DNA from: Trichuris trichiura
Lineage: Eukaryota; Nematoda; Enoplea; Trichinellida; Trichuridae
Assembly (NCBI GenBank): GCA_037903355.1
Contig: JBAJFE010000026.1
Coordinates: 2,294,001-2,358,000, forward strand
DNA length: 64,000 bases
Reading direction: 5' to 3'
In this document: positions 37,316 through 48,979 of the stretch, one piece after another
How the letters are laid out: each line of letters opens with the position of its first letter
How positions within the stretch are numbered: the first letter of the stretch is position 1
The notes under the pieces: model-generated
Told to the model about the DNA's origin: nothing
Seen by the model: only the letters and a program-made list of their open reading frames with translations
Database searches by the model: none
Program-made: the position numbers and the translations under genes

Positions 37316-40242
37316 ATGAGTTCATTCGTGTTGTTTGCTTCGTGTATGCTGTTGTTCTATCTAATATGCATGGCATATTGTGGTTACTCCCCAGCGGCAA
37401 CTGGTTTCGGTAAGTAGTTATTGCGCCAAGGTGCCATGCCATGCATTAAGAGTTTTTTTTCGCGTAAATTTTCCAATAGCTTATGAACAATCGCCAGCGA
37501 CTTATTACGTACTGTAGATAATTCTTCCGTATTGGTTCGGGAAGCTTTGTTCCCCTTATATTCCTTTTTGTATTTTCATCCCTAAAGCGTTGTCCTATCT
37601 GTAGACATTTTCTATGGTATTGGACGTCTGAGAGCACCTGTTAACGAGAAAAGGTTTTATGAAGCGTTTTAAAATGCCACCTAAAAGTTTCTTTTCTGTA
37701 TTCCTATCTGGCAATCTTTTTGTTCACTGTCGCTCTGTTTCTAGTTTCAAATGTCTTAGTTTGCTTGTCATGGTTCAAAATGCGGTGAAGTTGTTTTATT
37801 AATTATCTATGCTGTATGAATTATGAAATGTGTTTTGTTAAGATTCTTTTTCTTTTTTTGAATACGCTGAGAAGAGTATCTTTGAAGATGTCATCAGTAT
37901 ATTCCTTAGAGGATAAACTTCCGTCTTAAGCTTTGACTATCCTTCAAGTTGTTGAAATTAAATATTGTACTGTCTTGTTCTATGTTGTATCCTTTCTTAT
38001 TAACAATGCTAGGCATTTTTACCGTGCTGATCTATCAACTTTCATGGTAAAGGTCTCGTCGAAATACGTTTTGTCACACTGAAGCTGGAAATGTAAGAAC
38101 GGATGGGCGTAAATGCAAATAAAATTGACGAGCTCCTAAATGTAGGTTTCACCTTCACTCTGTTTGGAACGGCAGTTCTCTATGGTAACGGTTGCGCTGG
38201 TCTAGCTGGCGTTAACCTCAAGCTAGGATTGACTTACTTATTTAATAACTAATGTCCGCTTAGTATGAAGTTTGCTTGCTTGGGACATAAGTCGGGGTCA
38301 GCGTTATAAAAACGTGTTGCATTTATTACAGCGTAGATTCTTGTCGGTGGCTTGTGGTTTGAACAGATTGTGGATGACTGTTCGCATTTCAGTTGAGGAA
38401 GTGTCCTGCAGTTCGAGGTCAATGATAGTAGTGTTGAACAAGTCTGACCCGGATATCACACGATGGAGACGCGACCCTGCAGCTCGTCCGGTCGTCTACG
38501 TATATGGACACAAGGAAAGAACTCCATGCGGGCTTTTCCTTAAATCTCCAGACAATAGTTCCTACTTTTTGAATTTTACGATTCCGTACGGACCCGTATG
38601 TTCTGTTCAACTTACTGATTTGGTATCCGATTATTTCGACAACGGAAAACGTTTTCCATTGCATCTATTAACTTTTAGGAACCAAATCATCAGACAGCAG
38701 AAACAAGTGTAGCCATCGAAGATCATGCGGCTCATGGTCACTCACGGCCTATCCGCATACATCATGTATTCTGCATATATACGAAGCGCGTAGAAGCCAT
38801 CCGCATGAACGATGTTTCCGTGTGAGTAGTATTAGCAATCACCTTGAGAGAGCGTAAGAGATGGCCATGACCCAAATTTAATTTTTCCCTACCACGATTT
38901 TCTTGAATTACTTTTGTGGTCACTGCCAATTAGCTTAATAGTAGCTGTATTATTCACTACCTATTAATTAAACTTCTTGGACCGATTCGGCGGAATAAGC
39001 AGAGAACGTCTAACAGCTTAGCTAGGTTAGCAAGGTTGACAGAGGAGTAGTTCTTGAAAATGACAATTCATTAGCAACATCTGTAGTGCAAAGCTCTTTT
39101 TAAGTGCTTTTTAAAAAACATTATAGCGCACATGAAGTAATTGCGAGTACCGGCGGCAAACCGAAACCGAAAGTGCAGCTGTTGTTTCGAGATCCGTCTG
39201 GCAAACCTTTGCGAGCAGCAAGATTCGGCGATTCTGTAGGTTTGTACTTGATGCTCGACCCTGACAGTAAGTGTGTACTAATGAAGAAATAGATGCAACT
39301 TCTTTGTTCTACGTAGACGCCTATAAGGGGATTATCCCAAAGCATTGCGTCTTCTCGGATCGAGATCGAATGGAAGAGCCGGCCGCTAGAACGCTTACAT
39401 TCATTCAGTCTGAGTACGCGAAGCTTATTGTCTTCCGAAATTACAATCGTGCATTTTGGTTTAGTTGTCCTGTAAAGGAGCTGAGCGAAATAGTGGAACC
39501 TGTGCAAGATGTTGACGAAGAAATTTACTTCACTCGATTTCAGGCTTTTCGATTTGGCGACAAACCAACAGTTTTTGCTCATTGCACTGTTGAAGTGTGC
39601 TTGGAATCTGACATATGCGCCAAGGTTGAATCGAATTTCTCCTATTCTTTCTGCTGCTAATCACTTAATACACTAGAACTGCTTTGTTAAAGTGAAGAAT
39701 ACGTCTCTGACGCCGGCAATGTTACGTCATAGGCTCCGTCGAAACAGCGTAAGAAGAAAACGGCATCAACGAAGTGTTGCTGATGATGTACCTTTCCCAA
39801 ATACGTCCAAACAGCAAGTAGCAGTGAGCAACTTTTTGACCGTTCTTGACGAAATGCAAACTTCCGAAGGTTAGTTGAAGCTGTGCATGTTAATGAGTAC
39901 TCTTCCTTTGTGTACGTTGCAGTTGTTGCCGATCAAGTACCACAATGTTCGTCCCAAAGTCCCTACTACTTATTCTTAGCCGCCGTGGGATTTTTCAGTG
40001 TTATGCTGCTCTTCTTGGGTATTGTCATTGCATTCTTGATAGTGAGGTTAAAGAAAAGCAAAAGTGGCTACTATGGTCGGGTGCCGTTTTCCTTGTTCCG
40101 TGGAACTGAATCTATAGGCAGTATGTCACACGGTGTTCCCAGCCCCCTTTGGACGGAACCAATCGATGCGAAAAACGGCCGTTCACTTTCTTGGAATAAG
40201 CTTCCTGAAATTTCTATCCCACGCATCAATCCTGTGCACTGA
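37316..40242 (+). CDS. Transmembrane zona pellucida (ZP) domain protein, cuticlin-like
   Basis: The first exon, 37316-37409, encodes a signal peptide (MSSFVLFASCMLLFYLIC). Two short exons, 37605-37653 and 38013-38046, fit by phase but are less certain. The rest are 38332-38622, 38679-38821, 39127-39266, 39317-39624, 39677-39869 and 39923-40242, giving about 523 residues. The ZP-N half has VACGLNRLWMTVRISVEEVSC and VVYVYGHKERTPC. The ZP-C half has FQAFRFGDKPTVFAHCTVEVC. A basic furin-type site (VRRKRHQRS) follows, then one transmembrane helix around YYLFLAAVGFFSVMLLFLGI and a cytoplasmic tail with LKKSKSGYYGR. Such proteins are secreted or cleaved at the apical surface and polymerise in cuticle or apical matrix. 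Nematode CUTL/DYF-7-type proteins have this order; I cannot choose the exact orthologue. Confidence 0.85.
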
Positions 40243-40768
40243 CTTTTGTGTCTTATTCATGTATACTTCATTTTCAACCTTAGCCTCGTTAACTCACCAA
40301 TCGCAATTAGGATCATTGAAAGCTTGACATCATGAGGACTTTGGCTTTTTTTTTGACCTAACGAAGAGTATTTACGGTACTTATGCATCAAACTTTTCCA
40401 TTGCATCGAAAATGGCGAAGCGCTAACTGCGCCATGCAGCATTTTCAATTTCGATAAGAACATGTTCAGGCCGGCTACTTGGCAATACATCTCTCACTTT
40501 CGGTAATGCTTTACTCGAAGTGGGCGTTGAAAGTATTCATCTCGGCTGGTGCGACGAGAAGGCAGCTGCGCAGCAGTTGAATATTCGCCAAAATTTAAAC
40601 ATCGGTGCGACAACACGGTCGTAACGTCACAAAGGGATAGAATAGTCTAGCAGAAAAGAGTTTTGTTGTCCACGCCTTACGGCAAATGACTGCATGTAAG
40701 TGAATCTTAAATCCCAAATTATGTGAAACGATTGTTGCGTCATTTTTACACCAAAGCTACTTACTCGT

Positions 40769-42346
40769 CTATTTTCGAAACGACCACCATCCATTTTCGT
40801 CACCTTCATGACAATGATTGAGCAAAGCTTTGCGCCGTTGCTCGCAGTAACGATACTTATCTTGTACCCGCTGTTTAAGCGTGACCAAATCATCCTCAGA
40901 TATGTCGCGCTCTAAAAATCCGCTCAACTCTTCCGTCGACAGTTCCAAGTCGTTCTGGTTGTTTTCAAAAATTATTGACTGATTGTTTCTTTCTAGATAG
41001 TAGGCGAATACGTAAGTATACTTCAGGGTACGACGACAATCGGACAGCACGTCGACAGCCTTCCGCAAAAATTGTACTTCAACCCATGACATTTCGCCAC
41101 TTTGAATTTTTTCCATCTTATCCTTCACTGTGGCGTACAATTTATTTTCCAACTGCAGACTGAGCATGTGATTTGAGTATCGGTTGTAGTAATGAACGTA
41201 TCGCTGTAATTCTGTTCTCGATCGTTCTTGAGCAGTACGTGCTGCAACGGCCGTGTCATCGTTGTATCGATTACACGAATACCAGGAAGAGCCGTGAGGT
41301 TCCCATGGGCCCAGGCAGACCCAACAGAACTCTGCCTTACAAGTTGCGTTACGACAAGTCATATGATTGCAACCACCGTCTTTGTGAATTACAACATGAC
41401 AACTTGGACATTCCTTCGTATTTGCAGCTATCCAATTTGACGTTTCGCTATCTGCACTACACTTCCTTATCCAACGTTGCAACATGGTACACATAACTGG
41501 CGCATGCCAGTCGCTGCCACACTGAAAGCAGAAGGAACACCCGCAGCGACATTTCACCGGTTTAGCGTCCGATTGTTGCACTTTGATTACGAATGCGCAA
41601 CTTGGAGCCGGACACCAACGAAATACACGACTACTTTCGACGAACGTTTTTAGCGTCAAGTACTGATAACGTCTTTTTACCTGATGGTCTTGCAAAATTT
41701 CTAAAACCATTTCATCATCCATCAGCAAATTGCATTTGTAAGCAGCACAACTAATATTCTGTCCCATGCCCTCGTCCATGATTTTTGACGTTAAATAAGA
41801 TCGCCAGCAACCACAGCAGAAAGCGTGATTGCATCCTAGGGCAAACATACCATCCGGTGGAAACGTGCCCAAGCAAATTTCACACTCATATCTGCTTGTC
41901 ATTTTACTTAACGGTAGAGCGCTACTGGCAGTCTCAGGTCTTTGTTCATACGATACAGATGACATGGTTTCAGGTTTCACTATTCCTGCTTTGGCAAACA
42001 GTTCCTCTTGATCCTGCGAGTCGTAGAACGTCTCCATCAATTTCTCACGATCCCACTTGAAATGATTTAACAGAAGTCGCGTCACTGGTTCAGGCAGTTC
42101 TATGACGCTAGTCACCTGACGAACTATTTCTTTCATGTAGCTAGAAACGCATTCCAGCGTAAGTACTTCATATTGATACTGCTCCTCGTCTGGACATTCA
42201 TAATTACTGGTGCCAAGGGAAGAATCTATGTCGATTCCATCATCCTCAATATCTATCTCATCTTCACTACCTAATTCACCGTCGTCTTGGTCGCTGCTCT
42301 CGTCAGCCAAGGAACTATCCGTTGGTGGTGTCCCTCCGAAGTTCAT
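40769..42346 (-). CDS. ari-1: E3 ubiquitin-protein ligase Ariadne-1 (RBR type)
   Basis: A single coding exon of 525 residues. An acidic N-terminus (about 10-50) is followed by a UBA-like helical segment. RING1 lies at about 153-200 (CEICLGTFPPDG, CNHAFCCGCW). Then come the IBR zinc domain (CRCGCSFCFQCG) and RING2/Rcat (ECPSCHVVIHKDGGCNHMTC). The catalytic Cys is the one in DGGCNHM. The C-terminal Ariadne domain has FCWVCLGPWEPHGSSWYSC and NNQSIIFENNQNDLE, as in human HHARI/ARIH1. The enzyme takes ubiquitin from E2 (UBCH7 class) onto its Rcat Cys and works with neddylated cullin-RING ligases. A splice acceptor (TTTTTGTTGCAG) ends only three bases before the ATG, so the 5' UTR is spliced or the RNA is trans-spliced. 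The ZP gene ends 527 bp away in convergent orientation. Confidence 0.95.
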   Translation of the reverse strand: MNFGGTPPTDSSLADESSDQDDGELGSEDEIDIEDDGIDIDSSLGTSNYECPDEEQYQYEVLTLECVSSYMKEIVRQVTSVIELPEPVTRLLLNHFKWDREKLMETFYDSQDQEELFAKAGIVKPETMSSVSYEQRPETASSALPLSKMTSRYECEICLGTFPPDGMFALGCNHAFCCGCWRSYLTSKIMDEGMGQNISCAAYKCNLLMDDEMVLEILQDHQVKRRYQYLTLKTFVESSRVFRWCPAPSCAFVIKVQQSDAKPVKCRCGCSFCFQCGSDWHAPVMCTMLQRWIRKCSADSETSNWIAANTKECPSCHVVIHKDGGCNHMTCRNATCKAEFCWVCLGPWEPHGSSWYSCNRYNDDTAVAARTAQERSRTELQRYVHYYNRYSNHMLSLQLENKLYATVKDKMEKIQSGEMSWVEVQFLRKAVDVLSDCRRTLKYTYVFAYYLERNNQSIIFENNQNDLELSTEELSGFLERDISEDDLVTLKQRVQDKYRYCEQRRKALLNHCHEGDENGWWSFRK

Positions 42347-42865
42347 TCACTGCAACAAAAACATACATGTCTTTGCACCATCGATACCCATATGTCACTG
42401 CATACCGATTTGTATGATCTTTTTCCTAATCTCTCGAAACAGCAGAATAACCTTTCATCCATGATGTTGTTAACACATCAATGATAAGTAAGCACCACAT
42501 TGTAACTTTAATTTCCGAGCTACTCGAATTAGCTTAACGTACGATGAACGCGTTCGGTGGAACTGAGTTAGCTGAAACATTAAAGCAATGATTCAGCAAG
42601 CAATTGGTCCAGGGGCATACGTGCTAACGATGCAATTGTTCAATGCTAGTAGTACAAGGAATGTTCGTCGATTATAACCGCGCTACGGTTTTGTCTCGGT
42701 TGGAGTAAGCCGAGGTCCTAATCATTTTTGAATGCAATTCGGAATGACTTATTCCCGCTTAGATTAGCAACTGAACAATTCAAACGATGCAAACGTATCA
42801 AAAATAAATCTGTTCTTAATCCCATGCCTATGTCAGTCAGTTTAGCAAACCTGCTTTAAGAAGAA

Positions 42866-43060
42866 ATGTTTATACGTCGGAAAGAAAAGGTACTTACTAA
42901 AAGTCGACTGTGGGAAGCTACTGCTCTAGAATTGGTACAAACGACCCCAAAAGCCAGCAACGATAACGGTGAGAATCTCACGTATCCCGTGATAGAAAAG
43001 GGAACGGTAACACGACTGATTTTCAAGAACACAGCAAAAGTTGCTTTAGATATCACGTAA
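42866..43060 (+). CDS. Small hypothetical open frame
   Basis: An ATG-initiated frame of 64 codons with a mixed charged and hydrophobic composition (WEATALELVQTTPKASNDNG). No family is recognised and no splice partner was found. It lies upstream of the Ariadne-1 promoter side. It could be a 5' exon of an unseen gene or chance; the complementary strand is also open. Confidence 0.2.
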   Translation: MFIRRKEKVLTKSRLWEATALELVQTTPKASNDNGENLTYPVIEKGTVTRLIFKNTAKVALDIT

Positions 43061-45235
43061 CTGCTCTACTTCATTTGGTTTTGCAGCGTATCGGTTAATT
43101 AAAACTTCCCATAATATTTCTTTTTTTGAGTTGCAATGGAAACGAGACATGTGTTTGAAACTTTTCGGCAGCGTTACAAGTAGCAAGTAGCATCCAAAAT
43201 GATTCACCTGGCTTGCTTGCTCAAAGCTTTTTTTTTTCAATTGTTTACACGATGAATGCGACAACGCTGAGAGTTTCAATGGTTTTTCAAATTCTGCGAA
43301 TGCAAACCCTATGGCCAAGATAAGGCAGTTTATTTATCTTGATGCTGAAGCTAACCTATCTAAATTTAGCAAAACGCATTTGACAGCGGCGAGCTTTAGG
43401 GTGAACTAATTTCAGGCAATTGATGCAAATGAATATTTTTAACCTAACATTTCCAGTTCTGGGCGTACAAGTTCTGCAACTGCGCGTGAATTCAAACGAA
43501 TTCAGGTTGCCGGAAGTAGGAAGCTCGAGATGCATTGTGCTAGGAGCTGTTTGCCAAAGTGCTTTCACGGCAGTTTTCTAGCACATAGCAGCTTACCGCA
43601 GCTTCAGCCTGGTTGTAACAACTGCCTCTGGGACCCAGTTCGTCTCACTTTTCATTCATTACGGTAAGTACTATAAGGAAACAAGCTTGAATTACGCACT
43701 GGAAACGTGCTGTAGACATGGTCACTTGACGGAATGGGCAAAGCTGAAAGGCATTTTGTTGTCTCTTGAATGTAATCAGTGTTGTAAACGTTGTATACGA
43801 ACTTCTGCCTACATGTTTTCAAAGCTAACCCACGGATTATGGCGGAAGTGGGATGGCAAAGTATTTATCCTTTACTGTTTTGCCTTCTAAGTTAGCAATG
43901 AAGATTTGGTGTTTTTATTGCTGGTACGTAACTCCAGTGGTCACGGTAGAAGCGATTTAGCATGATTGAAGACAAAATGCGGTAAATTGGATAGCTTCGT
44001 TAGTGTTGCATGTGCGATTGCGCCATATCAAACGAGTTTGTCTGCGATCACTGAGAATATGTGCCTGTAATCAATTATTTCAGCTGGCAATTTAACGTGT
44101 CTGTGGTTTTTGCGCTTATGTGTTGTCGTTCGGTGTGCTTACGCAGCCGTGCTATCGCTCACGCGTTCTAAACTAATGTTGCAAAATTTATGGCGTACTA
44201 AGTTGCCCATTGCTTACTGTTCATAATTTTTGTTTTGTTCTCGCTGCAACTGCGAATTCATTATTTCCAACGCAGAACAACTTAAAAATCGGATGTTCAC
44301 TTCCGTTAACTTCTTATTGTGAATTTTGCCCTATAATGTTGCGTTGTCGCTAGTTGCTCTCATCTTTCATTTTTGGGTAAACGTAGGCACATACTATACT
44401 GCCTAGTTCGTCTAAGACCAATGACTGCGATGGTCTTTTAGTTTAAGAAAATCTTCGTAGACCCTTCCAGCACGTAGACTATTCTTCTTCAATTCCTGAA
44501 AGTTAACGGAACTTCAACTTCTGAAGATTGTTGTTTGGGAAAATTCTTTTCGAAAAATGTGTTTTCTAAGTTTCCAAAGGCTTTAAAAGTATTTGATTGC
44601 TCATCGCCAATAAGCAGGTTAATAAAGCTAACTTCAAACTGGAATGAGTAGAGATAAGTTGAAGAGTGTGCATTTTCACTGATTTAAAGGCATTCTTCGG
44701 CAAATTCAGAAATGCGCAGCTGCGCTAATTGTTCCTTACTTTGTAATCAGTATTCACATTAAGTCAATACTAAAAATTTTTTTGTAGCAGAGAAATTGCT
44801 AACCTTTTTCGTAGTACAGTTTCGTCAAGTTCAATGTTTTCTTTTTATTCATGTACACATGAACTTCCTTGTCAATAAACTTTTTGATTGGCGCTTTTGG
44901 GTTTTTCGCATACCAACTGGGTCAATATTTGCATACGTTACCGTCAGATATTTTCACATGACTGTTCGTTTCGACTGCTAATCGTAATAGACGGTTCCGC
45001 AAGTCGTACTCACACGTCATGCGTTTAAACTTTTCCTGGCAGCATTTTATTACTATAGCCGAGTTCCTCGGTCATTACTCATGCGATAAATTGGTATTAA
45101 ACTTGTCCCATTTCCTCGCTGAACTTTTCTATTCATATTACAAGGAAAAGATGGTTTACAGGGATACATCTTATAGCATAATGGTGTTTTACGTTCTTAT
45201 GACCTCTCCCGCGAACAGAAGGTGCTTGTTTAGGT
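43061..45235. other. Intergenic region, no supported gene
   Basis: A minus-strand frame at 43356-43568 and a + frame at 43687-43890 were inspected and have no recognisable content or clear boundaries. No repeats were noted. Confidence 0.4.
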
Positions 45236-47382
45236 ATGAATCTTCGTGTGCTGGCAGTGATCGTACTCATCGTCTATGGATTTTTCAAAGAGTTTCGACC
45301 GGTGTTGCCTTACTTCAACGAGTATTTAACGACTTCAGGAAGAAATTTTACTGACGAAATGCTTAACCATGAAGTTTATCCCGTATGGACCTACTCCTAT
45401 CTTGCTTTTCTACTTCCTGTACTGCTGTTGAGCGACTTCACGAGGCATTTCATCTTTGTAATACTTGGAAACTGCGCTCAATTAGGCACAATGATCTCGA
45501 TGATTTTTGGTACTTCAATAATGGCAATGAAATTTATGGAAATTTTTTACGGCTTTGCAACGGCGTGTGAAGTTTCTTATATGTCCTTTGTGTACTCAAT
45601 AGTGGAGAACGATAAGAGCTATCAAAAAATAACCAGCTGGATGAGAACATCAATTTTGACTGGTATGTCTTCTAGTTTTGCAGTGGGTCAGGTAAGTCGA
45701 TCTTACTTTTCCTTTCCTTTGTTGTTAATTCATAGGGCAAATATTGGGTTTTCAATTCTTGGCAAATTAATTTTAATACACTAGCTGATAACATCAGTTC
45801 CTATTTCTAGGAGTGATTTAATGGCGCGCTAGCAAAATGCTTCAAATGTTGTTGTTATTTGTTTTTTCCCCAGGTTCGATGCGTATCGTTAATATTTGTT
45901 TACCCTAAGTGAACTGCTTGAACACTGGGTGCTTCGTAACGGGATTGGTTTTCATAGTGTCTGATCTTCTACGGCTTTTCCCGTTTATCTGTTGTGCTTG
46001 TATCTGTAAATTAGACGAAACAACTGCTCTACCAACGGGTGGATGAGCCGTTATTAAGAAAATACAGATGTCAATGCACTCAACTTTTTAATGTTCATTT
46101 CGGAACGGGTTCTTAACATTAAAAAGTTGAGTGCATTGACATCTGTACATTTTCTTAATAACGGCTCATCCACCCGTTGGTAGAGCAGTTGTTTCGTCTA
46201 ATTTACAGATACAAGCACAACAGATAAACGGGAAAAGCCGTAGAAGATCAGACACTATGAAGTGAACTGCTGTACTATTGCATTATTTAGTGCTCATGGT
46301 TTAAGCGAAGTACAAGCAAGCGATTGAGGGTTCTTAAGCAAGTTAGAAATTAATGCGAGTAGACGAAATTGTTTGCTTTTTTCATATCATATAACAAAAT
46401 TGAATTTCTTCGAGTTCGCCTTGTCAGTTTATTGTATGTATATTAATGCAGTGATTTGCAGATCCTGTTGCTTGCTGGTATAAATGATCTCGATATTCAC
46501 GGTTACATTTCGCTTGCGGCAGTGGTTGCTTCTTTTATGCTAATAAGTTCTTTGCGTTGCTGGCCTCAACTGAGACATCGAACGAAGCCCAAACATTTGA
46601 AAAAATTGTTTTCAAATGGTCTCCTGAACGCCTACCTAAACCTGTGCAAACGTTTCAAGAACTGTTACAACTCTGTCTTTTTGGCAAAATGGTCCATGTT
46701 CTGGGCATTGTCAACTTGTGGTCATTTGCAAGTTTCAAATTTCGTTCAGAATTTGTGGTCGACAATTGGTGAAGAGAGCGGAATGTCTGTTGCATATAAC
46801 GGTGTGACGGAAGCAATAAACGCATTAATGGGTGCTTTGCTGTATTGCCAAGCAAACTGTTCATATCCAGCGTTTCAGGAGCTGCTGGTGCTTTCATCGT
46901 GCAGTATATCCACCTGAATTGGTACTTGGTTGGTGATTCGTATCTTTTTATTGTCTTAAGCCTCCAAGCGGCTTTGCTAGTAGTGGTCAGTCGAACTAGC
47001 AGCCTTCTGATTGCCTACATACTTCACGTTTTCTTCAGTTTCCTTTATCAGACATCCGCGACTGTATCTACGTAGGTTTTGATTGCCACTGCCACCATTC
47101 GACATAGTTTTACTTCTTCCAGATTTCTTATCGCCAGAGAAACTCCAGCAAAGCACCATGGGTTGATTTTTGGAGCCAATGCGTTTATTTCATTGTGCTT
47201 GCAGACCGTTCTAACCCTAATCGTGGCAGATAGTAATGGTCTGGCTCTTCCGGTAAAAGCTCAAGTAAGTCTTTTACTCTTTACCGATTTTCTAGCAGAA
47301 CATTGCTTGCGCATTGTCTCATAAGGTGCAGTTCCATGTTGGACGAATGCTTTTTATTTACAGACTTGTTCAACAGGTATAA
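45236..47382 (+). CDS. SLC19 family vitamin transporter (thiamine-transporter-like)
   Basis: Five exons: 45236-45691, 46462-46831, 46879-47071, 47123-47264 and 47332-47382. They give 403 residues with about twelve hydrophobic segments. Family hallmarks are IVYGFFKEFRPVLPYF, YPVWTYSYLAFLLPVLLLSD, FYGFATACEVSYMSFVYSIV, KWSMFWALSTCGHLQVSNF, and HGLIFGANAFISLCLQTVLT near the end. The FYG(I/F)ATA and STCG motifs are closer to thiamine transporters SLC19A2/A3 than to reduced-folate carrier SLC19A1, as recalled. It should import thiamine or a related vitamin across the plasma membrane. The last exon could instead continue past CAG|GTATAA at 47376, so the C-terminus is uncertain. An acceptor (TGTTTAG) lies two bases before the ATG. 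Intron 1 holds a hairpin element. Confidence 0.88.
45919..46259 (-). mobile_element. Palindromic hairpin element, copy D
   Basis: A palindrome spans 45953-46259, opening CATAGTGTCTGATC and closing GATCAGACACTATG, with a one-sided 34-nt tail at 45919-45952. A 12-bp target duplication (AAGTGAACTGCT) lies at 45907-45918 and 46260-46271. The tail is on the left, so the element is inserted opposite to copies A and B. The core GTTCCGAAA reads on the minus strand (46106-46098), in keeping with that orientation. The arms include the family block ACCAACGGGTGGATGAGC and a CTGTAAAT / ATTTACAG mirror pair. It lies in intron 1 of the SLC19 gene. Confidence 0.85.
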
Positions 47383-48093
47383 AATCCTTTCTGCAATGAG
47401 AAAATGTATTGCCAGTTTGCATCCCTCCAGAAATATATTTAACTTTGAGATGCAAAGCACATGCTTACATCAAGCACATCTAATTTCTTATTTTTGTACA
47501 GTCTCAATCCGTTCATTGAACACTTTATGTTTTGTGCTGACGACAGGACAGCACGAAGGCTTTGCTTTTTAAACGTATCAGCGTTCCGTGAGCGGATTGA
47601 TATTGTTAGAAATGGAAAACCTTGTAAGAACCGTTCTGTTCTGAGTGAACCGCTTGATGCTCCTGATTGGAAAATTTTTATAAAAGTGCGCTTTATCCCA
47701 TTTGTAAATGCATGTAGAAAGATTTAAGAATTAAATTACTTCGGCAAGGGAACATTAGCTTCATGTTAAGATGATCTAGCTTTTGTTGTATCGGCTTAGT
47801 TAAGTGCACTCGGCGAGCGGCAATCACGCTTAGTAGGGATAGTGGTATGCGGTTATTTCGCAATGAAGTCTGTCTTCTGAGATTTCCATTCTTTGTAGAT
47901 CGGTTCCTATAAGTATGCAGTGGACTTGCATAAATAATTGTTATCATCTTACTCCAGTTATTTTCAACTTAAATTGTGGCTCCGACGACTTATGTTCACC
48001 CTTCAAAGACGTTAAACATTTGATCCCTTTGTAAGGACCCTAAAGTTCATCGAGACTTCTTAATAGCTTGGAATATGAGTGTCTACACGGAAT
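47383..48093. other. Intergenic region, no supported gene
   Basis: Frames at 47461-47727 (+) and 47693-47947 (-) lack recognisable content. The first could hold an extra 3' exon of the SLC19 gene if its last donor is used. Confidence 0.35.
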
Positions 48094-48216
48094 ATCATAA
48101 TGTTGGTAAGTACTAGCCGTAAAATGTCTAATTCGCGAAGCTTTTGGGTGTCACCAGTTTCTGTCTCCAGCGCATAAGGAATAAGATTCCTAGTACTTCC
48201 TTACCAACATTATGAT
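48094..48216. repeat. Short inverted repeat
   Basis: ATCATAATGTTGGTAAGTACTA at about 48094-48115 is mirrored, with a small insertion, near 48191-48216. The arms contain GTAAGTACTA, similar to the splice-like block of the hairpin elements, so this may be a relic of a related element. Confidence 0.5.
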
Positions 48217-48270
48217 CTTCTGCACACTCGTTAAAAGGAGTTTCGTTTTCAATCTATACTGAATTGAACC

Positions 48271-48455
48271 AATGCCCTACAGAGAATTGATGAACAGTTG
48301 TTGGAGAAAATGTAGTATGCAATGCTTTGCGGAGCCGGGGCTTTTAGAAGGTTGTTATATTCAGTCATCAGGAAAACTGAAGACCGACGGAACAAAAGTA
48401 TCATTGTTTTATATTTTTGCTAATAATTGGTCTTCAGTTCTTTCGTAGGGCATTT
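48271..48455 (+). repeat. Degraded hairpin element relic
   Basis: AATGCCCTACAGAGAATTGA followed by TGAACAGTTGTTGGAGAAA aligns with the arm of copy A, and GTAGGGCATT at 48446-48455 matches the other arm. The centre is not preserved and no clear target duplication was found. Confidence 0.5.
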
Positions 48456-48979
48456 TTTCGTTTTCCTGGCAACACTGATGCTTCGAACTGGATCAAATGG
48501 TGTAAATATCTCGCGTTTTAAGAGGACACATTAAGACATTTTAGTTGCCTAATGGCTATTTCTTCAATCACCTAAAGAAGCTCCAGCCTATTTATTTTTG
48601 CGTTCTTCCAAACTGCAATCTTAAAGGGGTAATGCCACGCTTGCTAAAAAGTAGTCTTTGAAACATTGGCGAAGAGAAGAAGGATGTTGTATTTGTTCAT
48701 TTTGACAATCGCATTACTTCACGAAAGTTTTGCCAGTATTTTTAAACCGCTGGTTAAGGCTGCTGATATATGCAATCTTTTCCTCTAAAATCGCATGTGT
48801 TTGAAACGCGGTAAATCAGCTTTAATAGGTGCTCAATAAATTGTTAACTGGTCATCTGAAATAATAATGACTTGTGGTCCCGTTGGAAATCAGTACTCAT
48901 GCTAGGATTTTCTTTTCATTTATTTCGCCCGCTTGCATTAGTCATTCTTCGATTTAATAGCTTCTTTGTGCTCATTTTC

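Noticed and set aside
38046..38331. Alternative 39-nt exon (after CTAAATGTAG, before GTAACGG) for the ZP gene
   Set aside because: It also fits phase 0, but nothing shows that it is used; the simpler chain through 38013-38046 was kept, with the N-terminal part marked uncertain.
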